DNA of 27,077 nucleotides from Phoronis australis (lineage: Eukaryota; Phoronida; Phoronidae): NCBI GenBank assembly GCA_002633005.1, contig NMRA01000098.1:978707-1005783 (forward strand). Reading direction: 5' to 3'. The position numbers were made by a program, and so were the translations under genes. Under the pieces are notes generated by a model. That model worked only from the letters and a program-made list of their open reading frames with translations. It was not told where the DNA came from and ran no database searches. Of the stretch, positions 9,583-18,991 are shown piece after piece. Positions within the stretch are counted from its first letter, which is position 1. Each line of letters starts with the position of its first letter.

Positions 9583-10304
9583 CGGTAAAACTTCTCCAAG
9601 TTGTGACATTTCCTAAAATTTTGGACACTGAAATTCAAGCTAAAATGGAATTTTCTTGATTCTTAAGATGGGACAAGGCATGCAATATTAGTAATCATCA
9701 TATTTCTCAAATATCGGACATTGCCATCTGTATTAACAAAATTGGAGAAAAAATCATTAAAAATAACTGCCAATTCAAAATTCATCTTTCTCGTCATAAT
9801 TTAAAGCCTAACTTCAACGGAATTTTGTTATTTTAGATGTATTGGGATAACCAGATAGTCCTAGCAAAGCCTTAGTAAAATAAGAAAATGCGAGTTCAAT
9901 CACGAAATGTAAGCCCTCAAATGATAGGTGAAGCTGGCTTTTCCTGCCATGTTGGACCACAATCAGATCCCAGCACAAACAACAAAAGGCCAGTGTCAGA
10001 ATAGAACATCATTGTGGGGGGTTATTTGCAACTGCTTGAAATAAAAGGTGATTCTCAATGGTGATGCAGACAAAAGCAAGAAAGTACACCAAACAGTTCT
10101 CTACATTTAACAATTTGTGGCACTAGTGGGCTCAGAACAATGTTCTTAACATATTGTAGCAACCAAATTTACTGGTGTTACCATTCAAGATAGGCTTTAA
10201 TGTGGAATGGCCAATATTGCCTATTTCTAAAATTTGGTACGAGGTTCAACCTTGAGCAAAATAGTTAATTTTTCGCTGTCCCTTAAATTGGAGAAGTTTT
10301 ACCC
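9583..10304. mobile_element. 722-bp non-autonomous TA-flanked element, pogo/Tigger-like ends
   Basis: The left end is CGGTAAAACTTCTCCAA and the right end, on the other strand, is GGGTAAAACTTCTCCAA, identical over 16 bases after the first. Both continue into a GACA block (GTGACA left, GGGACA right). The element is bounded by TA at 9581-9582 and 10305-10306, the target duplication of Tc1/mariner/pogo elements. The GTAAAAC-TCT start resembles the CAGTNNAACCTC-type ends of pogo/Tigger relatives. There is no open reading frame of useful size inside, so it has no transposase. Family assignment is inference. Confidence 0.75.
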
Positions 10305-10306
10305 TA

Positions 10307-10865
10307 CTCAAAGAAATCAATGCTGAAAATGAATGAAAACGAGATTTTTAAAGATGGCACTGCACTGGGATTGAAATGAATAAATGCTATAAAATATAGA
10401 ACAAATATTTTAGAAATAAAATATTCAAATGCCCTTATATTAAGCTCTAACGAGTACTGTTATGACTGAGTACGAAGCCATAACGAAATCATTTACCCTT
10501 ACTTGTCTCTCCCTCAGGAACAGATTTGTCAACTAATGTCCCTTGATGCGATTTGTCCAGTACTGGTAATGTCTCTTAATGACTATTGTTCTTGGTTTGA
10601 GAACACTGCAGTATTAGTCACACATTAGGTGCATGAGAACCTGATCACACACATGTGCCTTTTGTAGATGGAGGTTGTTTCATGATTGATGGCCTATTTA
10701 TTTCAATTAGGTGTTGAGCTATACTATTATGCTTTTTAATTATTCGCTTGCGGTTGTCAGTAGATGTAATAGTACGTGAAAAAATAGTATATGAAAATAA
10801 TATTTTTAATTCAGGTAAAAATTCTTCAATTTGGGACAAAAATAATTGCTAAAACTGCCATAGTT
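10307..10865. other. No gene recognised
   Basis: AT-rich sequence. The only frame is 64 codons on the minus strand (10645-10839) and has no motif. Confidence 0.45.
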
Positions 10866-11055
10866 CTATTTTTCAGAGGCTTTACACGTTGTTGCAAATG
10901 CTCAATAGTCACCAAGTGTCGTTTGGTAATAGGTATGTCATACAAACCATGCTAAAAGCAAAGTGAACTTTCCTGAAAAATTATTTTCGTTGAAGAATTT
11001 GACAAAATGTCCACCATATTGTGGATCCCAAACTGTATAATTTTAGAAGCTGATC
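10866..11055 (+). repeat. Dispersed repeat family R2, copy E (divergent)
   Basis: It starts with TATTTTTCAGAGGCTTTACACGTTGTT-like sequence, comparable with copy C at 14068 (TTTTTCATA...GACTTTACAGTGTTGTT). It then has CAAGTGTCGTTTGGTAATA (copy C: TATTCGTTTGGTGCTAT) and ends with a GTCCACCATATTGTGGATCCCAAACTG core. Order and spacing match the family, although the core carries substitutions. Confidence 0.45.
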
Positions 11056-11642
11056 ACGCCGTTCTATACTTTGGCCAGGTTTTCTAGAAGTTAGAATGGC
11101 CTTGCTATTTAAAGTAAACACTTTAAAATTGCAAAGTCTTTATTTTATCAAAGAGTTAAATTTAGTTGATCAATTACTGAATCATCTGTTGTTATAGAAC
11201 ATTGCCTGTCACTAAAGATGTGTATAAAAGCAAACGTCACCTTTCATTACTTACTTAAGTATCTTCCATTTAATCTCTCTGTCTTTTACTAGAAGTTCCA
11301 TTGGTCTCGGAACATTTCCCTCATCTAGCAATTTGTCTCATTACGAACCAATTTGCCAGAGTGGTATTATTATGTCCTAACAAAGTTTCCATTATTTTAT
11401 CAACATTTTCTATTCAGTCCAGCAGACAAATCTCATTCTTAATAGCAGAATTTACATGTGAAATTTTTTCCTCTATTTCTTTGCTATTTTACTCTTACTT
11501 TTCAACGGCAATCTGTGACTGTTTACATCATGATTTTAGAAGCTAATTCTCCGGTATTTTACACCGCGCCCTCTTTTAGCTTGTAAAGGGTTTTTGTTGC
11601 TCTCGTTTGTGTGGAGATTACAATCTCCCTCTGGCCACTTAC
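11056..11642. other. Intronic or intergenic; follows a strong minus-strand donor
   Basis: AT-rich. An 81-codon plus-strand frame (11301-11546) is low-complexity and hydrophobic, with no motif. If the minus-strand exon at 11643-11899 is real, this stretch is the start of its downstream intron. Confidence 0.4.
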
Positions 11643-11899
11643 TTGTTTTGTGCTCCAAGGCAAACGGCGCAAAGCAATGTCAACAAGTGCCATGCGTTTG
11701 GTGAGCCATGTTTAGTATATGCTTGTGCCCGGTGACTTATTTCAGCAATCACATTTTTCAGAAAATGCCGAGTAAAGTCAGCTGTTTTTAGCGGGTACCC
11801 TTGCCAAATGATGTCGTAAAGAGGTAGGAACCGATTGTTTAACTTGCGAGATCCATGCAACAGGTGTAAATACGTCGCATGGTTATCGCCTATGGGATG
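11643..11899 (-). CDS. Candidate internal exon, unidentified protein
   Basis: Reading the minus strand, one frame is open from 11899 to 11639, about 87 codons, with coding-like composition: mixed charged and aromatic residues, few low-complexity runs, and motifs such as FLPLYDIIWQGYPLKTADF. At 11643 it meets ACAA|GTAAGTGG, a near-consensus 5' splice donor, so the in-frame TAA just beyond is probably intronic. A possible acceptor is CATAG ending near 11888-11891. An in-frame TAG lies at 11902-11900, directly beside the miniature transposon at 11904. No protein family was recognised. It could instead be part of an unknown mobile element. It is the best single coding candidate on the minus strand in this half of the window. 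Confidence 0.35.
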
Positions 11900-11903
11900 C
11901 TAC

Positions 11904-11949
11904 CAGTGGCGGATTTAGGGGGGGGCATGGCCCCCCTAAAATTCTACCA
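11904..11949. mobile_element. 46-bp miniature copy of the GC-rich TIR family
   Basis: It begins CAGTGGCGGATTTAGGGG and returns almost immediately through GGGCATGGCCCCCCTAAAATT to a short inverted end. It is flanked by GCTAC on both sides (11899-11903 and 11950-11954), a 5-bp duplication like that of the 286-bp copy at 3351. The whole unit is an imperfect palindrome centred near GGGGCATGGCCCC. The simplest reading is an internal-deletion derivative that kept only the ends. A chance match of the 5-bp flank is possible, but the TIR itself is unmistakable. Confidence 0.65.
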
Positions 11950-11993
11950 GCTACCATTTGGCAGTTCGGGGCTGTGAATTGGTGACTAGCATA

Positions 11994-12030
11994 CGTGCGT
12001 ACCCAGGGGGCTCGGGGGGCGAATGCCCAA
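11994..12030. mobile_element. Possible terminus of another G-rich TIR transposon
   Basis: GTGCGTACCCAGGGGGCTCG followed by GGGGGCGAATGCCC resembles the first bases of invertebrate elements starting with GCGTA-C-CAGGGGG. No partner end was found downstream, so this is at most a fragment. Confidence 0.3.
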
Positions 12031-12207
12031 TGCATAGGTCTTGAACAAACCCTGTTTACATGGATATCGTACCTTAGGCGCAGTCATCAGCCAGTTACCG
12101 ATAAATGCTTTGACCATTAACTTTATTATAAGCAAGAGAAAACAATGTGAATAATGAATGCGCCTATCAACCGATATCTATGCAACGAGCTTGCGACCTA
12201 GTTTGCC

Positions 12208-12621
12208 ATGGGTAACGAATTGACCATTAAAGTTGTGATTTTACCAGGATGTGTTGAAATGATGATTAAGATAGCGATCAATATGGCGATTAAAAGACCA
12301 TCTCTAATACGTGGATGGCTCAAGAGTCAAGACCTCATTTTTTCTTTACATTTTCTGCTATCCCTCGCTGGGTCTGGTAGTTGCCCCATTATGCAGCAGG
12401 AAGCTACGATCAGATTTCACCCCTATCTTAACTATGTACCTGTTCGGTATTTGCCTACTGTGGTTGTGCACTCAAATGATAATAAGCGTGACACCAGTTT
12501 CATTTTTCCCTATATAAATGTATGCTATGTGCATATCAAAACAGCCAAGACTCAACAGTCACCGTGTCAGGATGTACCCTGTGTTGTGGTTTCTCGGTCC
12601 AAAACGTTTCGCAAGCAATGA
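12208..12621 (+). CDS. Longest ORF of the window (137 codons), unidentified
   Basis: It opens with ATG in an excellent initiation context (GCCATGG at 12205-12211) and closes with TGA. The product begins MGNEL, a sequence compatible with N-myristoylation, has a hydrophobic stretch at about residues 48-58, and is otherwise unremarkable. No domain was recognised. A second plus-strand frame (12311-12517), which encodes leucine-rich hydrophobic segments, is open over the same DNA, so at least one of the two is fortuitous. No TATA box is placed suitably upstream and no clear polyadenylation signal follows closely. It is listed because it is the longest frame and has a strong start, not because function is visible. 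Confidence 0.2.
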   Translation: MGNELTIKVVILPGCVEMMIKIAINMAIKRPSLIRGWLKSQDLIFSLHFLLSLAGSGSCPIMQQEATIRFHPYLNYVPVRYLPTVVVHSNDNKRDTSFIFPYINVCYVHIKTAKTQQSPCQDVPCVVVSRSKTFRKQ

Positions 12622-12769
12622 CTGCCATCAAGATGACTGCGAGGTATCATCGTAATGTTTCAGTTTGTTTGCTGAGAAAAGTTTGAATCATCCGTTTGTT
12701 GGGCCATTTTCTATGTATATAGACAAGGTGCAATTTACAAGGGTCTAAGACATTCCATTAACAGAATGG

Positions 12770-13250
12770 TACTCTTTGAGGTTATGCAATGTCTTAGAAA
12801 GTGTCCAAATTTGGTTAACTTCGAAGTTGGATCCTACCTCATAAATGGCTGATCAGATTCGTACGAAGTGTTGGTATTGCTTTATGCAGTATTTTACAAA
12901 ATCCTGTTGTTTTTAATGTTTCACTTTTGAATAAGATTTTTCTCAAAAAATAAAGTTGCATAAAATGAAAACATGTAATTATTTAGAAAACTGTAAAAGC
13001 TGTTTTTGCGGTCTCATTTTGAACTTTTGTATAAATTTGTTCTTGAACATTAATAATAGTGATGTTTTGCTATGAATGTACCTTCCTTTTTGCCAAGTTT
13101 TACTATAGACATGGTCACGTGACCCTGTTAATGACAAATTGGTAAAGAGTAAACGATCAAATTTTGCATCCCGTCTACTTAGGACATTTTTATTTTTACT
13201 GAGCTATAGTTTTATTTGGCTTCTATTCTGAATTGTCAATAAGATCTGAC
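12770..13250 (+). repeat. Dispersed repeat family R1, copy 3
   Basis: Shares with copies 1 and 2 the blocks GTGTCCAAATTTGGTTAACTT, TTAGAAAACTGTA, AATGTACCTTCCTTT, CATGGTCACGTGACCC and GATCAAATTTTGCATCC, in the same order. The palindrome here is the perfect 12-mer GGTCACGTGACC (13113-13124), containing the CACGTG core. No coding frame is conserved. Confidence 0.75.
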
Positions 13251-14067
13251 AAAACCTTAAACTGTAAGAACAAATGCGGATTGAGGTGTGGTTGGAGTCC
13301 ACTCACTTAGCCAGGAGCGCAACTCCAAGGATAGATGTTAGTGGCGTAACGTCCCTGTTGGCATCGTTTTGATTTGGCTTAGTGCTAATTTTGTGTCTCT
13401 GTTTATAACATCTTGTTTTTAAAAAATTCAAGTTATGGTGATGTACCCTAAACTTGTAGTCTTGTAAATAATTATTTGGGAAATGTGCAAATTTATATAT
13501 GAAATATGTAAGGCATTTGACTCGTGTGAAGTTACAGCCACATCCCTCAGTAAGTGTGCATTCTGTATTTTTCATTAGAATTCGCAGGGAATTTTGGAAT
13601 CAACACCTGCTATTAACCTGTGTGGTGGTCTTCATAGTGTTTGTATGAAGCTACTGTTCTCTAACTTGGTAATTGTGTGAATGTCGTACATATTTAACTC
13701 AAGGAATCAAAATTGTTTCTAAAGCTCTAGAGTTGTACGCGCAGCGTGTTTCAGCGTCACATTTTTTGTGGCAGGTGGCAAGATCTTATCTCCAGTTGTT
13801 GAAGAATCTGTAGTGCCCCTCGACTTATCTGCCTTCATTTGTACTTGTGGTAGATCGTCACACCTCTAACTCATAACTTGGTGGAAATGTGGAACTTTTT
13901 GAAGAAATTACTAAAAACAGTTAATACTTGGAAAATGTCATGCATGGTTAGCAAAATATTACGGCTATACAGCTGTGACATAGTCAGAGAACTAAACTCT
14001 TGGTATAAATGTTCAAAGGTACCGCAAAATCTCTTCACTTTTATATTAAAATAATTTCTAAAGTTGG
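13251..14067. other. No gene recognised; possible very decayed R2 relative
   Basis: A 90-codon minus-strand frame (13303-13575) has no motif. Around 13950-14030, GGCTATACAGCTGTGACATA followed by CTAAACT and TACCGCAAAATC loosely resembles the R2 core, but too weakly to annotate as a copy. Confidence 0.4.
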
Positions 14068-14275
14068 TCGTTTTTCATATTTCAAAGACTTTACAGTGTT
14101 GTTAACATCCAAATTTTCAAATTTTAAAAATGAAAAGTATTCGTTTGGTGCTATCTATCTTTTACTTAAAAAATGACATAATAAAATTCTAATTGTCTGC
14201 CATATTGCGTCCTAAACTGGTTAGATGTTACCGTAAAATCAGTCTTCTTGGTAAGGTTGAAGAACACTCCTTTAG
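14068..14275 (+). repeat. Dispersed repeat family R2, copy C
   Basis: TTTTTCATATTTCAAAGACTTTACAGTGTTGTTAAC-type start, ATTCGTTTGGTGC block, then AATTGTCTGCCATATTGCGTCCTAAACTGG and AGATGTTACC. The last two blocks are shared with copy D (AGATGTTACC) and copy B (GCCCTAAATAGG...GGTTACC). Confidence 0.6.
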
Positions 14276-14648
14276 CATTTACTTGTGCGTCACCTAGTGT
14301 CACATTTATGCTTTACCGTGTTCACGTTCTGCACCATAGCTACCATCAGAAAATATTTTGAAAAATTGTGGGCATTTACAGTGTCAGAGGACCTTGAAAA
14401 ATGAAAAGATAGTAATTCGACAATAATGTTGTCTGGGATTGGTGAAACTCTAACCATATATTGTGTTCTGTCGTGGCCCCAATGCAGACATCCTCTGTCA
14501 AAAAATCACTTTTTTATTTGGAACCACTCGCTACTGTGATAAACTGGTATCAGCCGTGTCGTTCTTCCCTAGCCTTGAACTTTGTTTGAGTACATGAGTA
14601 CATATGAGAAAAGTTGAAATCAATTTTATAGAGTTTAAATCGTGTATG
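14276..14648. other. No gene recognised
   Basis: AT-rich sequence between R2 copy C and the transposon fragment at 14649. No frame of 60 codons is open and no repeat was identified. Confidence 0.4.
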
Positions 14649-14883
14649 CTAGTGGTGGATATATAGGGGGAGGGGTTCAGGGGGTTTAATCCCCATTAGG
14701 CGGCGACAAAAAATGAGTGTCCTGCGCAAAATGGCACTGGCAGCATGAGTATACTCCCAGTTACCTAAATCGATGAGCTGCTGCTGCTATTAGGGACAGT
14801 TATCTCCATGAAAAGTGATTTTCTGTGGTTAGCTTCACTGCGGAATTGGACCTGAAACCCCTGCGCTTGCTAAACCACTATCG
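14649..14883. mobile_element. Decayed G-rich-terminus TIR transposon, probable
   Basis: The left end AGTGGTGGATATATAGGGGG followed by AGGGGTTCAGGGGGTTTAATCCCC matches the type CAGTGGCGGAT-AGGGGGGGGTTC-GGGGGTT-AACCCC. About 230 bp later, GACCTGAAACCCCTGCGC then TTGCTAAACCACT looks like a mutated inverted end. No target duplication could be matched. The left end is secure as a TE start. The right end is tentative. Confidence 0.45.
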
Positions 14884-16681
14884 ATTAATGGTAGAGTCTT
14901 TGAAACACATTTAAGTGGAAAAGTCAGCGTCCATGATTTCAGGAAATGTTTGGCAGATGACTGCGAGAACTGGCGATTTGTAGTAAAATCACTAAAACGC
15001 AAAGATATTTTGTTGTTCTATTTTTATGGTCAAAGTTAATAACTTCAAGAAATCTATCCCCCGAAATGTGTTTTTACTGTAAAACGGATAATGTTATTGT
15101 AAGTAAGAATTTTTGAAAGTAGTTGCATTGGTATTTTCTTGGGGTGATTTTGCTAGTGTAATTATTGTACACTAAATCACCCAGACTGAAACTAGCCCAC
15201 CATGGCAAGCACCTTACTATGACCTGATATGAAGCAAGAAGGTCGTGTCTTCTCAAACGAAGAAATCATTTCTAATCTGAGAAGCTCAGGAAAAAGACGA
15301 GACTGATTTTTTTAACAGTTAGTGAATTAAATATAAAATTGATTTTTAGCCGGTAGGGTGCGGGTGTTTACTGCAGCACCTTTTATTTAATTATTGATTT
15401 AGTGGACAAAATTGTTGTGAGTACTTCTTAATATTATTGCTCATACATTCTTTAAACAGTAAATATTTGCGAGTTATTCACAGGTATTTCCCACTAACCA
15501 TGGAGACTCAGTCTCTGATAGTCACTCCTTCAGAGACTCCTCATGATCAACTCTGGACCATATACAGATTCCCTTCCTGATAAGCAGTTTCATAAATTCT
15601 GTCCTTGCAACCTGAATAAGAATTACAGGTGTTTACTTAAACTGGTTTACAGTTTATCCTTATCGCCAGGTTGTCACAACCTCTAACTTGTCATGAATTC
15701 TTTAAACTTTGGATTCTGTACCCGATATCCGGTAACTGCCGATATCAGGTAACTGCCCTGCTGGTGAAGGCTTCATAGGTCTTGCATCTCATCAGCAAAG
15801 GTAGTTGGAGCTGGTCTGATGGTGCATAAAACATGTCGTATCACCATGGTATACAAGACTATGATGTTCTCTTCTTCCAACTGTCGAGCATGATTCCAAG
15901 AAGAGGGTGCTTTGAGGTAATACTCAAGATTCCTGCTGCCCTGCTTAGAATTTTGTTTATCAGAATATCTGTTTATCTTGAGTTGAAGAGATTCAACTGT
16001 GCTCATCTGTTTTGTTCATGAAAACGGCTCTTGATTTGGACAATTTACCTTTAAAATTTTGATCTAAATTTGGTCACTACTCAGCCTAGAAGTGGTTTCT
16101 GAGCTTGCGAAGAACTGACAGTTCAGGGAGTTTATAATATTAGTCTCTTTACCTGTTTCTTAGAAGGAATCTACTTGTTCTTTTAACATTCTTTCTGACA
16201 TCTTGGTTGTACGGCTTAGGAATACAGTCGCTTAGAATTGACCTAAAACTCTCTTGGGAACTTAGATCTCTGGGCACACTTACATAGAGATGGCAATATT
16301 TTTTATTTTAAAAGATTCATAGCCTTAATGTACAGCTCTCAACAGGATTAAAGTTGAGTGTGGTGGAATTGCTGTCTATGGCAATGTTCAGCTGAGTCCC
16401 AAAGAGGAGTCCAGGCTGTTCTGTGGTTTTGGTTTACATTTCCTATGAAATATTAGATAGCTAAACATAATAAATTATGTAAAATGATGTGAGATTCCTA
16501 CAGCAGTGGACACTAGACTAATGAATCTGACTATACTGACTGAAGGACTATCACCACTAAAATGACAGTCAATCAACAATTTAGTGTGATGGCTCATAAT
16601 TAGAGTGGGCAGTCAAATTTGAGCTTGGAGTAGGCTGAAGGCCACACTCAAAAACCCTCAGTGAGAACGCTGCTATAGAAG
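14884..16681. other. No gene recognised; contains a 17-bp tandem duplication
   Basis: AT-rich sequence. Open frames at 15074-15256 (minus), 15773-16006 (minus) and 15833-16021 (plus) lack recognisable motifs, and the last two overlap on opposite strands. Confidence 0.4.
15722..15755 (+). repeat. 17-bp tandem duplication
   Basis: CCGATATCCGGTAACTG is followed directly by CCGATATCAGGTAACTG, with one mismatch. Each copy contains GATATC. Too short to assign a role. Confidence 0.7.
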
Positions 16682-17280
16682 TTGTCTGCTGTTAGTGTTT
16701 TGAGTGTAGCATTTGCAATGAGAACTTTTGGGTATATTGTTGCAGAAGTATTAATGAATACTGTGTTTGTCATTAAAGACAGAATCCCAGCAGATGGAAG
16801 TTGCCTGATTAAGAACTTGTCTCGTTTTTGTCAATTACCACAGAAATATTCAAACATTCAAAGCGAGTTTTCACCAATTGTTTTCACAACTACAGATTGA
16901 ACAATATGTTGGACAAGTCAGATTCTATTTTGTGAAATTTCTCAACAAAAATAACGATCATTTTGTCTTAATGTTAGCTTATTAGCTTAGTTTTAACTTT
17001 GGAGAAGTTAAGAACAACATAGCAGAGTAATTATCCAGTGAAAGTGGAAAAATGATACTTTTTGCACTTATTTTCGTGCATAGTTAGTGAATTGTCATCG
17101 TAATTTCTTGTTCTTTTGCTTTTTAACAACTGGACTTATCAAACTTATTTGCAAACTCCTCGATGAAATTTTGGCAGTGTAGTCTTCTGTCTCATGAACT
17201 GTTCTATTCTTTTATGAATACCGATTTTCTTTTCACTCGAGCCATCTTTTTTGTTCCACTTTGTAATTCATTTTTACTAG
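16682..17280. other. No gene recognised
   Basis: A 72-codon plus-strand frame (16682-16900) has a hydrophobic first half and no recognised motif. The rest is AT-rich. A pyrimidine-rich run from about 17220 to 17280 ends in TTTTTACTAG and could serve as the acceptor of the next candidate exon. Confidence 0.4.
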
Positions 17281-17349
17281 CACATTTTTTTCTTATGAAA
17301 CACCTTTTCCTGTGAATAACTGCACTCGTCTTTCTGGCAAGAGGCCGAG
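17281..17349 (+). CDS. Candidate 69-bp internal exon
   Basis: The right boundary is GCCGAG|GTAAGTATG, essentially a perfect metazoan 5' donor. The left boundary would be the pyrimidine-rich TTTTTACTAG ending at 17280. One of three frames is open through the exon (frame starting at 17282, 22 codons), ending GKRPR. The exon would begin in phase 2 and end with two bases of a split codon. Nothing identifies the product. The strong donor may be fortuitous. Confidence 0.2.
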
Positions 17350-17938
17350 GTAAGTATGTGCTTGGTACAATGCATTACTCATGATATCTGTGCACTACAG
17401 ATCAGTTCAACTGAGGAAAATTTGAATATTCTGAAACCAGGAATTGTTAAATTTAAAGTGATAAAGGTTAAATTAATTAAAGCAGGTGGTTATCATTGAA
17501 TGGTACGCCTTGTATTTCAAAGCAAAATATGCGTGTAGGTGAGTGAATATTTCTTTGTTTTGAGCGAATAGAAATTCGTGTTCTCTTGTTTTTAGGTTCT
17601 GTTGCACCAACTGCCATCATCATCATTAGCATTATGTTTAACCATCATCATTACTGTCATGGTGGCAAATATAGTTTTGTCAGTGGTCAATAGGGAGAGC
17701 CACAAGTTAGTAGGTTTGCAAATTTCCTGCACAAAAATAGCTGAGAATCAATTGTCAAGTTTTTTTTTGTAACTTTTCTAGAAATTTTACTTAGTTTTGT
17801 AAATGTCAAAAGTGGTTGTTAATGCTTAAAAAGATGAGCATATCGTGGGATTTGAGAGTTGCTTTATTAATTGTATTTTACTTGTAATATTGATTGATTT
17901 GTACAGTTTAAGATAAACTAGCCGTTACCCGTGCAAAT
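17350..17938. other. No gene recognised; CAT-rich simple repeat
   Basis: AT-rich. Imperfect CAT/ATC triplets lie at 17616-17655. It would be intron if the exon at 17281-17349 is real. Confidence 0.4.
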
Positions 17939-18151
17939 GCAGCTAGTGGGAAACAACGAGAGGAAATAGCTACACCTGAGTGTGAACCAATCGAGTGTTC
18001 ATCGCAAGAGACAGGAATACTTTTTGAAAAGGCCGTGTTCAAAGCTTCAAGCAGAATTTCTGTCACTGTCAGATTTTTGTAGGCAAGGTGTGCACGCAGC
18101 TGCAAGGTTCCATCTCCAGGCAGTACAAATTTCTTTCCAGAACATTTGACC
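17939..18151 (-). CDS. Candidate internal exon, possible Ras-binding/ubiquitin-fold-like segment
   Basis: The minus-strand frame from 18234 to 17908 is open for 108 codons. Its middle has coding character, with synonymous GC-rich codons and segments such as KKFVLPGDGTLQLR and NLTVTEILLEAL. A weak acceptor, TTACGGCAG, ends at 18152. Donor choices are CACGG|GTAACG (exon end 17939) or CTCAG|GTGTAG (exon end 17976). The pattern L-P-x-D-G-T, a beta-like stretch, then T-x-T-E-x-L-x-E-A-L resembles RBD/RA-type ubiquitin-fold domains, where LPDG is followed by a helix with T-x-x-E-x-L. This is a resemblance by eye, not a domain call. The CpG-rich, CRE-bearing block at 18906-19180 lies about 750 bp upstream on the same strand. 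Confidence 0.35.
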
Positions 18152-18905
18152 CTGCCGTAACACAAAGTACGGTAATCAGATATTCTTTTAAAGTGGAAAC
18201 TAAGAATGCATTTGAAATATTGTATAGTACACAAACTTTATAGATGTATTTACAAAAGTTGCATCATAAACTGAGGTAGAAAGCCAGCTAGCTGTATGAA
18301 GACTATCATCAACACACACTGCAGCTAGGTAGCAGTGTGTAGAGCTCCATTGGAAATTTCTGCACACAACCCGGGTGCTCAGCTCGTCACCTCCTTGTGA
18401 AACTTAGAGCTAACAACCTGCAGGGGTGCATGCAGAATCTCGGAATGAACCGAAATTCACGTTACTCGTTACAGCCCTTCATAAGAAGTACAACAACCTA
18501 ATAAACGTTATTTTTCATAATTCTCCGCCTCGTAACAAAGGAAAATCTGTCGTCGTTTTGAAAATAGTGCATACCTGTGATATGCACACGTACGCGCCAT
18601 GTAATAAAATTTTGCGATATTTCTGAAATTGGGTTTTCTGGTATTAAAATAGCAAAAACTTGTAACGAAATAAAACCACTTCCGATTGTTATGACATGTA
18701 TGCAACCTCACAGTTGATTGAAGAACATGGAAATTGGTCAATAGGTTACGCAATGGCACCCAAAGAGCACATGGAAATTTTAGTAGCAGAATAACTGAAG
18801 AACTCCAATTTTCCAACACCCGGGTAAATAATTTAGTGTAATTGAGGAAGAGTAACAAATTTTAAATGAGGCATCATTCATTTTGGCGGTGACTGGCCCG
18901 ATGAA
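18152..18905. other. No firm gene; possible first intron of a minus-strand gene
   Basis: A perfect 9-bp hairpin lies at 18314-18340 (ACACACTGC...GCAGTGTGT). Minus-strand frame 18508-18858 (116 codons) and plus-strand frame 18426-18626 overlap. Neither has motifs. Confidence 0.35.
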
Positions 18906-18991
18906 TTATATATGTGACAGAAACCGAAGGGAGTGAAATTAAGTCGACGGAGTGACGTCACCCAGGCCGTTCATCTGACCGACTGACGTCA
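18906..18991 (-). promoter_or_regulatory. Candidate promoter: two perfect CREs and a TATA-like box, minus orientation
   Basis: Two perfect palindromic cAMP-response elements, TGACGTCA, lie at 18953-18960 and 18984-18991, 31 bp apart. In minus orientation they are followed by TATATAA at 18912-18906, placing the CREs about 40 and 72 bp upstream of the TATA box, a usual arrangement for CREB/ATF-controlled promoters. Transcription would start near 18880 and run towards the candidate exon at 17939-18151. The sites sit at the edge of the only CpG-dense block in the window. The palindromes are seen directly. Promoter function is inference. Confidence 0.45.

Noticed and set aside
15773-16006. Minus-strand ORF with a shifted-frame string resembling the ILSR-AAGI part of retroelement pol
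   Set aside because: Only a handful of residues match, in a different frame from the open one, and no neighbouring pol motif was found.
16682-16900. 72-codon ORF with an MRTF-x-Y-like string suggestive of LTR-element integrase tails
   Set aside because: Single short coincidence with no catalytic motif or LTR nearby.
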